Source: Bacteroidota bacterium (GTDB lineage: Bacteria > Bacteroidota > Bacteroidia > JABDFU01). From it: DNA of 50,193 nt. The DNA lies in assembly GCA_016183775.1 (NCBI GenBank), contig JACPDY010000066.1:1-50193 (forward strand), in the 5' to 3' direction. The position numbers were made by a program, and so were the translations under genes. Shown one piece after another: positions 17,023-25,217 of the stretch. Numbering within the stretch: the stretch's first letter is position 1; every line of letters begins with the position of its first letter. Below the pieces are notes generated by a model. That model searched no databases, was not told the origin of the DNA, and was given only the letters and a program-made list of their open reading frames with translations.

Positions 17023-17901
17023 TTATTTATTGGATATCAAGATATTAAAATAATATTCTTTTGAATAAGAAAAATCGTGTTTCAATTCACTTCCATTGTA
17101 CGGAGTTAAGTCAATTCCATTTAAGGCGTATAATTTTAATTTCAGGGTTCTAAAAAAGGAGAAGAATTCATCAAATGAGGTACCCGATTTTTGCAATCCA
17201 TGTGGCCATAATTCCATAATTATTTTTAGATCGGGATTTAGTGAAATTGTTTTAACCATGCCCTTCAATGCTGTCAGCTCAAACCCCTGTATATCCATCT
17301 TGATAAAATCAACTTTAAATACGTCGTTTACAAAATCATCAATGCTCACAGCATCGATCGTTAGCTCTTTCTCGTATTCATCTACCTTATAAGTGCGGTG
17401 GTCCACATTTAGTAATTTGGAAGTATACAGTTTTAATGTTTTTGTTTGATCGGCAACCGCTTTGTTAACAGGGACAATATTTGTTAAGCTGTTGGTGTTT
17501 TTCAGAAAGTAATTGAAATTCACTTTGTCGGGTTCAAAGCTATATACCTTACCCGATGCTCCAACCAGGCCTGACAGAATTTTACTGTAAAAGCCAATAT
17601 TGGCGCCAATATCAAGAACAACATCTCCTTTTTTAACTGTACGTTTTAGGAACTCTATTTCGTCAGCATCCTGCCTGTATTTAAAAAGCGGGTAAATAAT
17701 ATTATAGACCGGAAAAAAATGTCTGAACAGCAGGTTGCCAATTGAAATTGAAAGTTGTTGCGCTATTTTGTTACTGGTAACCAATATTTTGAGCGATTTT
17801 GGAATGCCAAAGATATAACAACAATGGAAGCTAAAGATGGAAGATGGAAAATGTGCTTTTATCCTGAATTTTAAACTTCTTTTCATTATTTCAAACATCA
17901 T
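17023..17901 (-). CDS. FkbM-family methyltransferase
   Basis: 292 residues. Motif I is VLDIGANIGFYS (95-106), followed by VYSFEPDKVNF and the family's later motif DFIKMDIQGFE (198-208), where most members have DxEGxE. FkbM-type enzymes O-methylate sugars or polyketides, and in bacteria they often modify surface polysaccharides. Start: two adjacent ATGs (17896-17901), with an AAAGGGAAAA patch upstream; MKRSLKF at 17886 is a possible later start. It is the first gene of the four-gene minus-strand group and is divergent from the suf operon. Confidence 0.87.
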   Translation of the reverse strand: MMFEIMKRSLKFRIKAHFPSSIFSFHCCYIFGIPKSLKILVTSNKIAQQLSISIGNLLFRHFFPVYNIIYPLFKYRQDADEIEFLKRTVKKGDVVLDIGANIGFYSKILSGLVGASGKVYSFEPDKVNFNYFLKNTNSLTNIVPVNKAVADQTKTLKLYTSKLLNVDHRTYKVDEYEKELTIDAVSIDDFVNDVFKVDFIKMDIQGFELTALKGMVKTISLNPDLKIIMELWPHGLQKSGTSFDEFFSFFRTLKLKLYALNGIDLTPYNGSELKHDFSYSKEYYFNILISNK

Positions 17902-17931
17902 TTGCAGCCCACCATTTTCCCTTTAAATTTC

Positions 17932-17962
17932 TTGGCCATCTACCCACTTTTAGGTATTTTTG
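17932..17962 (+). promoter_or_regulatory. Predicted promoter of the suf operon
   Basis: TTG at 17932-17934 (-33 element), then a 20-base spacer, then TATTTTTG at 17955-17962, an exact TAnnTTTG -7 element of the Bacteroidota housekeeping sigma factor. Transcription would begin near 17967-17970, about 50 bases before the sufA start. Confidence 0.65.
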
Positions 17963-17969
17963 CATTGTG

Positions 17970-17986
17970 TTTAGAATTATTCTAAA
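17970..17986. promoter_or_regulatory. Perfect palindrome at the predicted suf start point, Fur/PerR-type box
   Basis: TTTAGAAT T ATTCTAAA has 8-base perfect arms around one base. The inner TTAGAAT-n-ATTCTAA has the 7-1-7 form of Fur-superfamily boxes (PerR box TTATAATnATTATAA, Fur core GATAATnATTATC). It lies directly after the predicted promoter, where a bound protein would block transcription. Which regulator binds is inference. Confidence 0.6.
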
Positions 17987-18019
17987 TAAGGATACGTAGT
18001 TATATAATTGATAATCAAA

Positions 18020-18346
18020 ATGATAACAGTTTCGGAACAAGCAAAAGAAAGAGCTCTTCATCTCATGAAAGAGGAGAATAAGCCGGGTGATGCATTTATC
18101 CGTGTAGGTGTTGAAGGGGGAGGTTGCTCTGGTCTGTCGTATAAACTGGAGTTTGACAACGTGATCAAAGAAGGCGACCAGGTATTTGAAGATAAAGGAA
18201 TAAAAGTGGTGGTAGATAAAAAAAGTTTCCTGTACCTCGTGGGGACTGAACTGGATTACACAGGCGGACTTAACGGAAAAGGATTTGTATTTATTAATCC
18301 GAATGCAAGCAGGACTTGTGGATGTGGGGAAAGTTTTTCGGTATAA
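18020..18346 (+). CDS. sufA: A-type iron-sulfur carrier protein (SufA/IscA type)
   Basis: 108 residues from the ATG at 18020; a TTG at 18008 is in frame but less likely. A-type carriers take Fe-S clusters from the SufBCD scaffold to target proteins. The three conserved cysteines are present: GGGCSG (C36) and TCGCGES (C100, C102). It opens the suf operon just after the predicted promoter and palindrome. ErpA or IscA naming is possible; the position in a suf operon favours SufA. Confidence 0.93.
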   Translation: MITVSEQAKERALHLMKEENKPGDAFIRVGVEGGGCSGLSYKLEFDNVIKEGDQVFEDKGIKVVVDKKSFLYLVGTELDYTGGLNGKGFVFINPNASRTCGCGESFSV

Positions 18347-18353
18347 GAAAAAA

Positions 18354-18392
18354 GGTTTCAAGTTTCAGGTTTCAAGTTGTTTAACCTGAAAC
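18354..18392. repeat. GTTTCA-word repeat between sufA and the nucleotidyltransferase cassette
   Basis: Alternating words GGTTTCAAG/TTTCAGG, then TTAACCTGAAAC, which can pair with the first half. The same words flank the four-helix-bundle gene at 20551-20575 and 21045-21076. Confidence 0.8.
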
Positions 18393-18414
18393 AAATACAG
18401 AATTTTATGTGTAC

Positions 18415-18609
18415 ATGAGCAAAGTTATTTTTCATACTAAAACAAGTAGGGAGGCTATTGCCGAGAATAGATTATTTGAAAATCTGAAGCTCAGTCCTGT
18501 TGAACGTCTTAAAAAAGCATTTACACTTATGGGGTTGGCTGCTTTGTTTAAAAAGGGGCCTATAAAAATTCCTCAAGGATTGGGGGTTGTATTAAAAAGA
18601 AAAGCGTGA
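18415..18609 (+). CDS. Small partner protein of the following nucleotidyltransferase
   Basis: 64 residues from the ATG at 18415; a GTG two codons earlier is in frame. It has a basic N-terminus, a central LSPVERLKKAFTLMGL and a basic C-terminus. Its stop overlaps the GTG start of the nucleotidyltransferase by four bases (GTGA), so the two are a coupled pair of the kind seen in toxin-antitoxin-like modules. The 67-residue orphan at 2568 has a related central motif. No named domain is recognised. Confidence 0.7.
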   Translation: MSKVIFHTKTSREAIAENRLFENLKLSPVERLKKAFTLMGLAALFKKGPIKIPQGLGVVLKRKA

Positions 18610-19079
18610 ATCTTTTTGACGAAGAAATATTATCGTTCCTTGCCATATTAAACCAATATAATGTAAGGTACATCTTAGTTGGTGGCTTAGCTGTTAACTA
18701 TTATGGTTATTCACGTGCAACCGGCGATGTTGATATTTGGGTAGACGATTCGATTACTAACCGGGAACAATTAGTAAATGCCCTGAAAGCATTTGGAGTG
18801 GAAGGAGCCGAAGCATTTTTAACTTATCCGCTCATGGCCGGATATGCAGAAATACTATTAGACTCGGGAATTTATATTGATTTGATGGCCGATATGGTAT
18901 TGTTAAAACAGGTGGATTTTGCAGAATGCTATCAATTATCAGAAAGTTTTTCAATAAATGAAACCGCATCCGTGAAAGTTTTACATATTAATAAGCTAAT
19001 TGATGAAAAAGAAAGATCAGATAGATCAAAAGATCGTGATGATGCAGAGAAATTGCGAAAGTTGAGAACAAAAAAATAA
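18606..19079 (+). CDS. Nucleotidyltransferase-fold protein (AbiEii/MNT-like)
   Basis: 157 residues starting at a GTG. The N-terminus has the polymerase-beta-type nucleotidyltransferase motif: GGLAVNYYGY followed by ATGDVDIWVDD, with Asp41 and Asp43 as the metal-binding DxD pair. These minimal nucleotidyltransferases resemble AbiEii toxins and MNT antitoxins and often come with a small gene upstream, as here. It ends six bases before sufB, so it is transcribed within the suf operon, but there is no known role for it in Fe-S assembly; insertion of a mobile two-gene module is more likely. Confidence 0.8.
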   Translation: MNLFDEEILSFLAILNQYNVRYILVGGLAVNYYGYSRATGDVDIWVDDSITNREQLVNALKAFGVEGAEAFLTYPLMAGYAEILLDSGIYIDLMADMVLLKQVDFAECYQLSESFSINETASVKVLHINKLIDEKERSDRSKDRDDAEKLRKLRTKK

Positions 19080-19085
19080 TTATCC

Positions 19086-20546
19086 GTGTCAGATTCAAAT
19101 CAAATATTAGAGGAAGTTACCGGCAGCGAGTACAAATACGGTTGGTCGAGTGATATTGATATGGATACAGCTCCCAAAGGGCTGAGTGAGGATATTGTCC
19201 GTTTTATTTCAAAGAAAAAGAATGAACCCGAATGGATGCTTGATTTACGTTTAAAGGCATACCGGTATTGGCTTAAAATGGAAGAGCCCCGGCATTGGGC
19301 ACATATACACTACCCCAAAATTGATTTCCAGGATATTATTTATTACGCGGCGCCAAAGCAAAAAAAAGAATTAAAAAGTCTTGATGAGGTTGACCCTGAA
19401 CTTTTGAAAACATTTGAGAAGCTGGGTATTTCGCTGGAAGAACAAAAGCGCTTAAGCGGGGTTGAAAGTAAAATTGCTGTTGATGCTGTGATTGACAGTA
19501 TATCTGTTAAAACAACTTTCAAAGAAGTGCTTGCTGAAAAGGGAATTATTTTTTGTTCTTTCAGTGAAGCGGTACAGGAACATCCTGAATTGATCAAACG
19601 TTATATGGGTTCCGTAGTTCCCTACAACGATAATTTTTACGCTGCTCTTAACGCGGCTGTATTCAGCGATGGTTCATTCTGTTATATCCCTAAAGGGGTG
19701 CGCTGTCCGATGGAGCTCTCTACCTATTTTCGCATCAATACAGCAGGAACGGGCCAGTTTGAACGCACGCTTATTGTAGCTGATGAAGGAGCGTATGTTA
19801 GTTACCTCGAAGGCTGTACTGCTCCCATGCGTGATGAAAACCAGTTACACGCCGCCGTTGTTGAAATTGTCGCACACAAAGACGCAGAAGTAAAATACAG
19901 TACCGTGCAAAACTGGTACCCCGGTGATAAAGAGGGTAAAGGCGGCATTTTCAACTTTGTTACCAAGCGAGGCATCTGTTTGGGTGATCATTCAAAAATA
20001 TCATGGACGCAGGTGGAAACAGGTTCCGCGATAACATGGAAATATCCATCAGTAATATTAAAAGGAAATAATTCAACCGGCGAATTTTATTCTGTGGCCG
20101 TTACCAATAATATGCAGCAAGCCGATACCGGTACAAAAATGACCCACATCGGAAAAAATACAAAGAGTACCATCATTTCAAAAGGGATATCAGCCGGTAA
20201 AAGCAATAATAGTTATCGTGGGCTTGTTCGTATTATGAAAGGAGCAAGTAACGCGCGCAACTTTTCACAATGCGACTCGTTGTTGATGGGCGATAAGTGC
20301 GGAGCACATACGTTTCCATACATCGAGATAAAAGATAAAACAGCCATCGTTGAACACGAAGCTACCACATCAAAAATCGGTGAGGATCAGCTTTTTTATT
20401 GCAACCAACGCGGCATTGAAACGGAGAAAGCGATCGGATTGATTGTCAATGGATATTGTAAAGAAGTATTGAACCAGTTACCAATGGAGTTTGCTGTGGA
20501 AGCGCAAAAGCTTTTAGCGGTAAGCCTGGAAGGGAGTGTTGGTTGA
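19086..20546 (+). CDS. sufB: Fe-S cluster scaffold protein SufB
   Basis: SufB forms the SufBC2D scaffold on which clusters are built. The 486 residues from the GTG at 19086 cover the full family length. Motifs are [41 protein letters not shown], and near the C-terminus [17 protein letters not shown] (the Cys in QCDS is the essential scaffold cysteine in E. coli) and [12 protein letters not shown]. The start follows the nucleotidyltransferase stop by six bases. Confidence 0.97.
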   Translation: MSDSNQILEEVTGSEYKYGWSSDIDMDTAPKGLSEDIVRFISKKKNEPEWMLDLRLKAYRYWLKMEEPRHWAHIHYPKIDFQDIIYYAAPKQKKELKSLDEVDPELLKTFEKLGISLEEQKRLSGVESKIAVDAVIDSISVKTTFKEVLAEKGIIFCSFSEAVQEHPELIKRYMGSVVPYNDNFYAALNAAVFSDGSFCYIPKGVRCPMELSTYFRINTAGTGQFERTLIVADEGAYVSYLEGCTAPMRDENQLHAAVVEIVAHKDAEVKYSTVQNWYPGDKEGKGGIFNFVTKRGICLGDHSKISWTQVETGSAITWKYPSVILKGNNSTGEFYSVAVTNNMQQADTGTKMTHIGKNTKSTIISKGISAGKSNNSYRGLVRIMKGASNARNFSQCDSLLMGDKCGAHTFPYIEIKDKTAIVEHEATTSKIGEDQLFYCNQRGIETEKAIGLIVNGYCKEVLNQLPMEFAVEAQKLLAVSLEGSVG

Positions 20547-20550
20547 AAAA

Positions 20551-20575
20551 GGTTTCAGGTTTCAAGTTTCAGGTT
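20551..20575. repeat. GTTTCA-word inverted repeat, left of the four-helix-bundle gene
   Basis: Begins four bases after the sufB stop. Its last 20 bases (CAGGTTTCAAGTTTCAGGTT) are exactly complementary to part of 21045-21076, so the gene between is bracketed by inverted repeats. Confidence 0.85.
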
Positions 20576-20592
20576 TTTTGAACTTAGAACTT

Positions 20593-20620
20593 AACCCCGA
20601 ATTTTAAAAATCAGGGTTTT
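20593..20620 (+). terminator. Stem-loop followed by TTTT between sufB and the four-helix-bundle gene
   Basis: AACCCCGA...TTTT pairs with AAAA...TCAGGGTTTT; the stem is about 12 bases with mismatches and runs into T bases. It could weaken read-through from sufB or be part of the inserted cassette. Confidence 0.4.
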
Positions 20621-20632
20621 AAAATATAGTTA

Positions 20633-21058
20633 ATGGCAACCATAAAACGATTTGAGGATATTGAAGCCTGGCAACAGGCCAGAGTGTTATGTAGTGAAGT
20701 CTACAAAATCACTAATGAAGGTCCGTTTGTTAAGGATTATAAACTGCGTGACCAGATCAACGGATCGTCCGGGTCAGTCATGGATAATATTGCCGAAGGT
20801 TATGAACGGGATGGCCGGAAGGAGTTTATCCAGTTTTTATCGATAGCAAAAGCTTCCTGTGGGGAGGTGAGATCACAATTATACCGGGCTATTGACAGAA
20901 ATTACATTACAAAAGAAAGATTCGAAGACTTATATAATATGTCTAACAAAATAGGTAAAATGATTTCAGGTCTAATGACTTATTTAAAGGGTAGTGATTA
21001 TTCGGGAACAAAATTTAATGAACCAATAGTTCCGTACGCTAACCAACCTGAAACTTGA
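20633..21058 (+). CDS. Four-helix-bundle protein (23S rRNA intervening-sequence protein family)
   Basis: 141 residues: FEDIEAWQQARVL, then SSGSVMDNIAEGYERDGRKEFIQFLSIAKASCGEVRSQLYRA, the recognisable core of the S23/four-helix-bundle family. In some bacteria members are encoded within 23S rRNA intervening sequences; most are stand-alone and of unknown function. Here the gene interrupts the suf operon between sufB and sufC and is bracketed by inverted repeats at 20551-20575 and 21045-21076. Its last residues (NQPET) and stop codon are read from the right repeat. This fits a cassette inserted together with its repeats. Confidence 0.9.
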   Translation: MATIKRFEDIEAWQQARVLCSEVYKITNEGPFVKDYKLRDQINGSSGSVMDNIAEGYERDGRKEFIQFLSIAKASCGEVRSQLYRAIDRNYITKERFEDLYNMSNKIGKMISGLMTYLKGSDYSGTKFNEPIVPYANQPET

Positions 21059-21076
21059 AACCTGAAACTTGAAACC
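21045..21076. repeat. GTTTCA-word inverted repeat, right of the four-helix-bundle gene
   Basis: Four words, AACCTGAAACTTG twice over, reading as the complement of the left repeat. It supplies the end of the four-helix-bundle gene and stops five bases before the sufC ATG. Confidence 0.85.
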
Positions 21077-21080
21077 AATT

Positions 21081-21842
21081 ATGTTAAGCATAAAAAATCT
21101 GAAAGCCGGTATTGAAGGAAAGGAAATCCTGAAAGGGATTAACCTGGAAGTGAAGCCCGGTGAAGTTCATGCCATCATGGGTCCTAATGGCTCAGGCAAA
21201 AGTACATTGAGTAATGTGTTAGCCGGCCGCGAGAATTATGTTGTAACGGAAGGCGAAATAAAATTTAAGGGAAAAGATCTCCTCGAATTTTCTCCTGAAG
21301 ACCGCGCACGCGAAGGATTGTTTCTTGCATTCCAATATCCTGTGGAAATTCCAGGAGTTAGCAATGTTAATTTTTTAAAAACAGCTATAGCTGAGATCCG
21401 TCAATACAAAGGACTCCCGCCGTTGGAAGCAAAAGACTTTTTGAAATTGTTAAAAGAAAAACAAGCTTTGGTTGAATTACAAGGCACGCTCGCTAATCGT
21501 TCTGTGAATGAAGGATTTTCCGGTGGCGAAAAAAAACGAAATGAAATTTTTCAAATGGCAATGTTAGAGCCAACGCTTGCTGTGCTTGATGAAACTGATT
21601 CCGGGCTTGACATTGATGCGCTTCGTATTGTTGCCAATGGTGTAAATAAGCTACGTTCAAAAGACAGGTCGTTTATTGTCATTACTCACTACCAGCGCTT
21701 ACTTGAATATATAATCCCCGATTTTGTGCATGTATTATATAATGGACGCATTGTAAAATCAGGCACAAAAGAATTAGCATTGGAACTTGAAGAAAAGGGA
21801 TATGATTGGATCAAAGACCTTAGCCCTGTTCTCCCCTCTTGA
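21081..21842 (+). CDS. sufC: Fe-S assembly ATPase SufC
   Basis: SufC is the ABC-type ATPase of the SufBCD scaffold. 253 residues from the ATG at 21081; an in-frame TTG at 21069 lies inside the repeat and is unlikely. Walker A is GPNGSGKST (34-42), signature FSGGEKKR, Walker [13 protein letters not shown], and the His of the switch is in VITHYQR. The C-terminal LSPVLPS and stop are read from the start of the next hairpin repeat (21831 onward), so the tail may be repeat-derived. Confidence 0.97.
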   Translation: MLSIKNLKAGIEGKEILKGINLEVKPGEVHAIMGPNGSGKSTLSNVLAGRENYVVTEGEIKFKGKDLLEFSPEDRAREGLFLAFQYPVEIPGVSNVNFLKTAIAEIRQYKGLPPLEAKDFLKLLKEKQALVELQGTLANRSVNEGFSGGEKKRNEIFQMAMLEPTLAVLDETDSGLDIDALRIVANGVNKLRSKDRSFIVITHYQRLLEYIIPDFVHVLYNGRIVKSGTKELALELEEKGYDWIKDLSPVLPS

Positions 21843-21902
21843 GACCCGTGTTGAGCGGAGCCGAAACAGTGGTGCGACGGGTAGTGTGTGGAGAGGGGTG
21901 TG
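21831..21902. repeat. Hairpin repeat between sufC and sufD
   Basis: Outer arms CCCCTCT (21834-21840) and AGAGGGG, and inner arms ACCCGT and ACGGGT, flank GTTGAGCGGAGCCGAAACAG. The GAGCGGAGCCGAAAC word is related to other intergenic palindromes in this window (3865-3934). Confidence 0.8.
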
Positions 21903-21914
21903 TAAATAAAAAAA

Positions 21915-23246
21915 ATGAACACAACAGCAGAAAAAATAAAAGCAGAAGATAAATTGGCAGTGGCGTTCGAAAAGCAACGGCCACAACTGCCTGGCAATGC
22001 TGCATTACAGGATATCCGTCAAAAGGCGATAAACGCATTTCTTGATAGGGGGATCCCTAATCGTAAAAGCGAAGAGTATAAATATTCCAATCCTGAAAAG
22101 TTATTTAAAGCAGACTATTTGATCTTAACTGCTGCACGGAATACTACGCTAACGGCAGATTCTGTCAAGCAATTCGAGATTGGGGGTATCAGTGACAACC
22201 ATATTGTATTGCTGAATGGCTTTTACTCAAAACAATTATCATCTGTAACTAAATTGCCCAAAGGAGTTATTGTTACTGATCTTGCGGGTGCCTTTTTAAA
22301 CCATCCGGATTTAATAGAAGACCATTTTTCAAAATATGCTGATGTAAATACGGATTCTTTCATTGCTTTAAACACATCTTTTGCTTCAGACGGATTATTT
22401 ATTTATGTGCCCGATAAAGTTGTAATGGAGCACCCGCTGCACATCATTAATATTGTTTTTGTAAAAGAAGCCGCTTTGATTCAGCCGCGAAATTTATTTA
22501 TTGTTGGCAAAAACGCTGAAGTAAAAATTGTTGAATCGTTTAATACACATCAGCTGAATGTAAAAACGACTGTCAATGCGGTTACAGAAGTCAATGTGGC
22601 CGAAAATGCAAAGGTCCAATACTACAAGCTTCAGAATAATTGTGAAAATATTTACCTGGTCAATACAACACAAGTTCATCAACAGGCCAGGTCACATTTC
22701 GATACAAATACGGTTACTTTAAATGGTGAATGGGTACGCAATAATTTGAATATAGTTGCAGACGCAGAGAACTGTGAAACGCACCTCAATGGATTATTCA
22801 TTACAAGGGATAATCAGCACGTGGATAACCATACATTGGTTGATCACCAAAAGCCGAATTGTGAAAGCATCCAGTTGTACAAAGGGATTCTTGATAACAA
22901 GTCCACGGGCGTATTTAATGGGAAAATTTACGTTCGTCGGGATGCGCAGAAAATAAATGCGTACCAAAGCTCTAAAAATATTTTGCTGAGTGATGACGCA
23001 ACGATCAATACTAAGCCTCAGTTGGAAATATATGCCAATGACGTAAAATGCTCGCATGGTTCATCAACCGGGCATTTGAATGAAGATGCCTTATTTTATC
23101 TTCGCTCACGGGGATTGGGAACAGAAAGCGCCAGGCGGATGTTGTTGTATGCTTTTGCGGCTGATGCTATAAATACTATACGTATTGAGCCGTTGAGAGT
23201 GTATGTGGATGCGTTGATTGAGAAAAGATTAAGTAATCCAAAATAA
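21915..23246 (+). CDS. sufD: Fe-S assembly protein SufD
   Basis: SufD is the SufB paralogue of the SufBC2D scaffold. 443 residues: a helical N-terminal part with GIPNRKSEEYKYSNPEKLF, then the beta-helix core, then the conserved C-terminal block LEIYANDVKCSHGSSTGHLNEDALFYLRSRG. The His and Cys of KCSHGS are typical. The ATG follows the sufC hairpin. Confidence 0.96.
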   Translation: MNTTAEKIKAEDKLAVAFEKQRPQLPGNAALQDIRQKAINAFLDRGIPNRKSEEYKYSNPEKLFKADYLILTAARNTTLTADSVKQFEIGGISDNHIVLLNGFYSKQLSSVTKLPKGVIVTDLAGAFLNHPDLIEDHFSKYADVNTDSFIALNTSFASDGLFIYVPDKVVMEHPLHIINIVFVKEAALIQPRNLFIVGKNAEVKIVESFNTHQLNVKTTVNAVTEVNVAENAKVQYYKLQNNCENIYLVNTTQVHQQARSHFDTNTVTLNGEWVRNNLNIVADAENCETHLNGLFITRDNQHVDNHTLVDHQKPNCESIQLYKGILDNKSTGVFNGKIYVRRDAQKINAYQSSKNILLSDDATINTKPQLEIYANDVKCSHGSSTGHLNEDALFYLRSRGLGTESARRMLLYAFAADAINTIRIEPLRVYVDALIEKRLSNPK

Positions 23247-23257
23247 GAATTAAAAGG

Positions 23258-23388
23258 ATTACACAGAGAAAAAAGGAGTAGTCACAGAGTTTCGCTGAGA
23301 AAAAAATATTATGATTGAATTATATCAAAAAAATGAACGCAACATACTCTGTGGTCCTCTGTGTAATTCTCTGTGGCTCTCTGTGTCC
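23258..23388. repeat. ACACAGAG-word inverted repeat between sufD and sufS
   Basis: ATTACACAGAG (23258-23268) pairs with CTCTGTGTAAT (23357-23367). Further CTCTGTG words at 23370-23388 face CACAGAG at 23281-23288. The gap of 150 bases holds nothing else. Confidence 0.85.
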
Positions 23389-23396
23389 CAAAATAA

Positions 23397-24668
23397 ATGA
23401 AAACGGCAGTAGAACATAAAATGAAATTTGATCAGGCGAAAATTCGTTCGGACTTTCCTATTCTATCGCGCGAGGTTAATAACAAGCCACTTATTTATTT
23501 CGACAGTGCTGCCACTGCCCAAAAACCACAAGTGGTAATTGACGCATTAAAAAAATATTATGAGTACGATAATGCCAATATTCATCGCGGCGTACACCGT
23601 TTGAGCCAGGATATTACCATTGAATATGAAGCAGCCCGTGTAACTATTCAAAAGCATTTGAATGCTGAATTTGTACATGAAATAATATTTACCAAAGGAA
23701 CTACGGAATCTATCAGCCTTGTCGCCGCATCATTCGGAAAAAAATTTATTAAAGCCGGAGATGAGATCATTGTGAGTGAAATGGAGCACCATAGCAATAT
23801 TTTGCCCTGGCAGTTATTGTGTGAAGAAAAAGGTGTAACATTAAAAGTGATTCCCATCAATGATAAGGGGGAACTTATTTTGGAAGAGTTTAAAAAAATG
23901 TTGAACTCCAAAACCAAAATGGTTGCTGTAACCCACGTATCAAATACTCTAGGTACAATAAACCCTGTAAAAGAAATAGTTCGCCTTGTGCGTGAGATGA
24001 ACCCTTCCCAACGGGGAGGGCTGGGTGGAGCTTGTATTCTGATAGATGGAGCGCAGGCTGTACCACACATGAACGTTGACGTACAGGGCCTTGATTGTGA
24101 CTTTTATTGTTTCAGCGGGCATAAGGTTTACGGGCCAACAGGTGTTGGTATATTATACGGGAAAGAAAAATGGCTTAATGATATGCCTCCATACCAGGGT
24201 GGGGGAGGAACAATTAAAACTGTAACATTCGCTAAAACAACCTATGCCGACCTGCCTTTAAAATTTGAAGCAGGAACTCCTCATATTGAAGGGGGAGTTG
24301 GTTTGGCTGTCGCGATTAATTATATTGATAATATTGGTTTGGATAATATTGCTGCTTATGAGCATGGATTGTTGGAATATGCGACCGAAAGGTTAATGCA
24401 TATAAGCGGCTTGCGGATCATCGGGAATGCAAAAAGTAAAGCAAGTGTTATCTCATTTGTAATTGATGGATTACATCCCTTGGATATCGGAACAATATTG
24501 GATAAGCAGGGAATAGCTGTTCGTACAGGCCACCACTGCACACAGCCGTTGATGGAGCACTATGGTATTCCCGGAACGATCCGTGCTTCTTTCGCGTTTT
24601 ATAATACAAAGGAAGAAATAGATAAATTGGCAGAAGGAATAGAGAAAGCGATAAAGATGTTAAAGTAA
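23397..24668 (+). CDS. sufS: Cysteine desulfurase SufS
   Basis: SufS takes sulfur from L-cysteine with PLP and passes it to SufE. 423 residues: FDSAATAQKP, MEHHSNILPWQ, DGAQAVPHM, the PLP lysine in SGHKVYGPTG (K243) and the persulfide-forming cysteine in RTGHHCTQP (C381). The family is usually about 405-415 residues. The excess includes about ten residues at 202-211 (NPSQRGGLGG), placed just before the ILIDGAQ strand and encoded by an in-frame palindromic repeat at 24002-24029. The insert sits in a surface turn of known structures and need not abolish activity. The start could also be MKFDQ eight codons in. Confidence 0.95.
   Translation: MKTAVEHKMKFDQAKIRSDFPILSREVNNKPLIYFDSAATAQKPQVVIDALKKYYEYDNANIHRGVHRLSQDITIEYEAARVTIQKHLNAEFVHEIIFTKGTTESISLVAASFGKKFIKAGDEIIVSEMEHHSNILPWQLLCEEKGVTLKVIPINDKGELILEEFKKMLNSKTKMVAVTHVSNTLGTINPVKEIVRLVREMNPSQRGGLGGACILIDGAQAVPHMNVDVQGLDCDFYCFSGHKVYGPTGVGILYGKEKWLNDMPPYQGGGGTIKTVTFAKTTYADLPLKFEAGTPHIEGGVGLAVAINYIDNIGLDNIAAYEHGLLEYATERLMHISGLRIIGNAKSKASVISFVIDGLHPLDIGTILDKQGIAVRTGHHCTQPLMEHYGIPGTIRASFAFYNTKEEIDKLAEGIEKAIKMLK
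24002..24029. repeat. Palindromic repeat inserted in frame in sufS
   Basis: CCCTTCCC AAC GGGGAGGG, then CTGGGTGGA. It is translated as PSQRGGLGG, at a point where SufS relatives have only a short turn. Confidence 0.7.
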
Positions 24669-24671
24669 GAA

Positions 24672-24703
24672 GGTTCAAGGTTCTGTGTTCAAAGTTCAAG
24701 GTT
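24672..24703. repeat. GTTCAAGG-word repeat between sufS and sufE
   Basis: Three near-copies of GTTCAAGGTT in direct order. The same word forms the hairpin at 25152-25204. Confidence 0.8.
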
Positions 24704-24725
24704 AAAAAGGATCAAGAAAATAAGC

Positions 24726-25148
24726 ATGAAAATTGAAGAAATTGAACGGGAAATAATTGAAGAATTCGAATTGTTTGAAAACAATTGGGAAGGAAAATAC
24801 GAACATTTAATTGAGCTGGGAAAATCCTTACCATTGATTGATGCAAAATATAAAACAGAAGATAAGCTTATTAAGGGATGTCAAAGCAGAGTCTGGCTTC
24901 ATTCAGAATTGAAAAATGGGAAAGTAATTTACACGGCCGACAGTGATGCGATCATTACAAAAGGGTTGGTAGCATTGATTGTTAGAGTATTAGCAGATCA
25001 CACTCCTGATGAGATTATTGACGCGAAAATGGATTTCATTGATAAGATCGGATTAAAAGAACATTTGTCACCAACGCGTGCGAATGGTTTGGTGAGTATG
25101 ATCAAACAAATGAAAATGGATGCTCTCGCCTTTAAGACGAGAGGTTAA
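24726..25148 (+). CDS. sufE: Sulfur acceptor protein SufE
   Basis: SufE accepts persulfide sulfur from SufS and activates it. 140 residues with the acceptor cysteine in IKGCQSRVW (C52) and the family stretch ITKGLVALIVRVL. The position directly after sufS is the usual one. Confidence 0.95.
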   Translation: MKIEEIEREIIEEFELFENNWEGKYEHLIELGKSLPLIDAKYKTEDKLIKGCQSRVWLHSELKNGKVIYTADSDAIITKGLVALIVRVLADHTPDEIIDAKMDFIDKIGLKEHLSPTRANGLVSMIKQMKMDALAFKTRG

Positions 25149-25151
25149 AAA

Positions 25152-25204
25152 GTTCAAGGTTCCGGGTTCAAGGTTAAAACAACTTTGAACACGGAACCTT
25201 GAAC
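25152..25204. repeat. GTTCAAGG-word hairpin between sufE and sufT
   Basis: GTTCAAGGTTCCG (25152-25164) is perfectly complementary to CGGAACCTTGAAC (25192-25204), with further pairing inside. It nearly fills the 69-base gap. Confidence 0.9.
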
Positions 25205-25217
25205 CTTGAACTAAACT

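Noticed and set aside
17891-18361. Open frame of 156 codons on the minus strand
   Set aside because: It lies antisense over sufA, whose cysteine motifs are clear, and also overlaps the start of the FkbM gene; a shadow frame.
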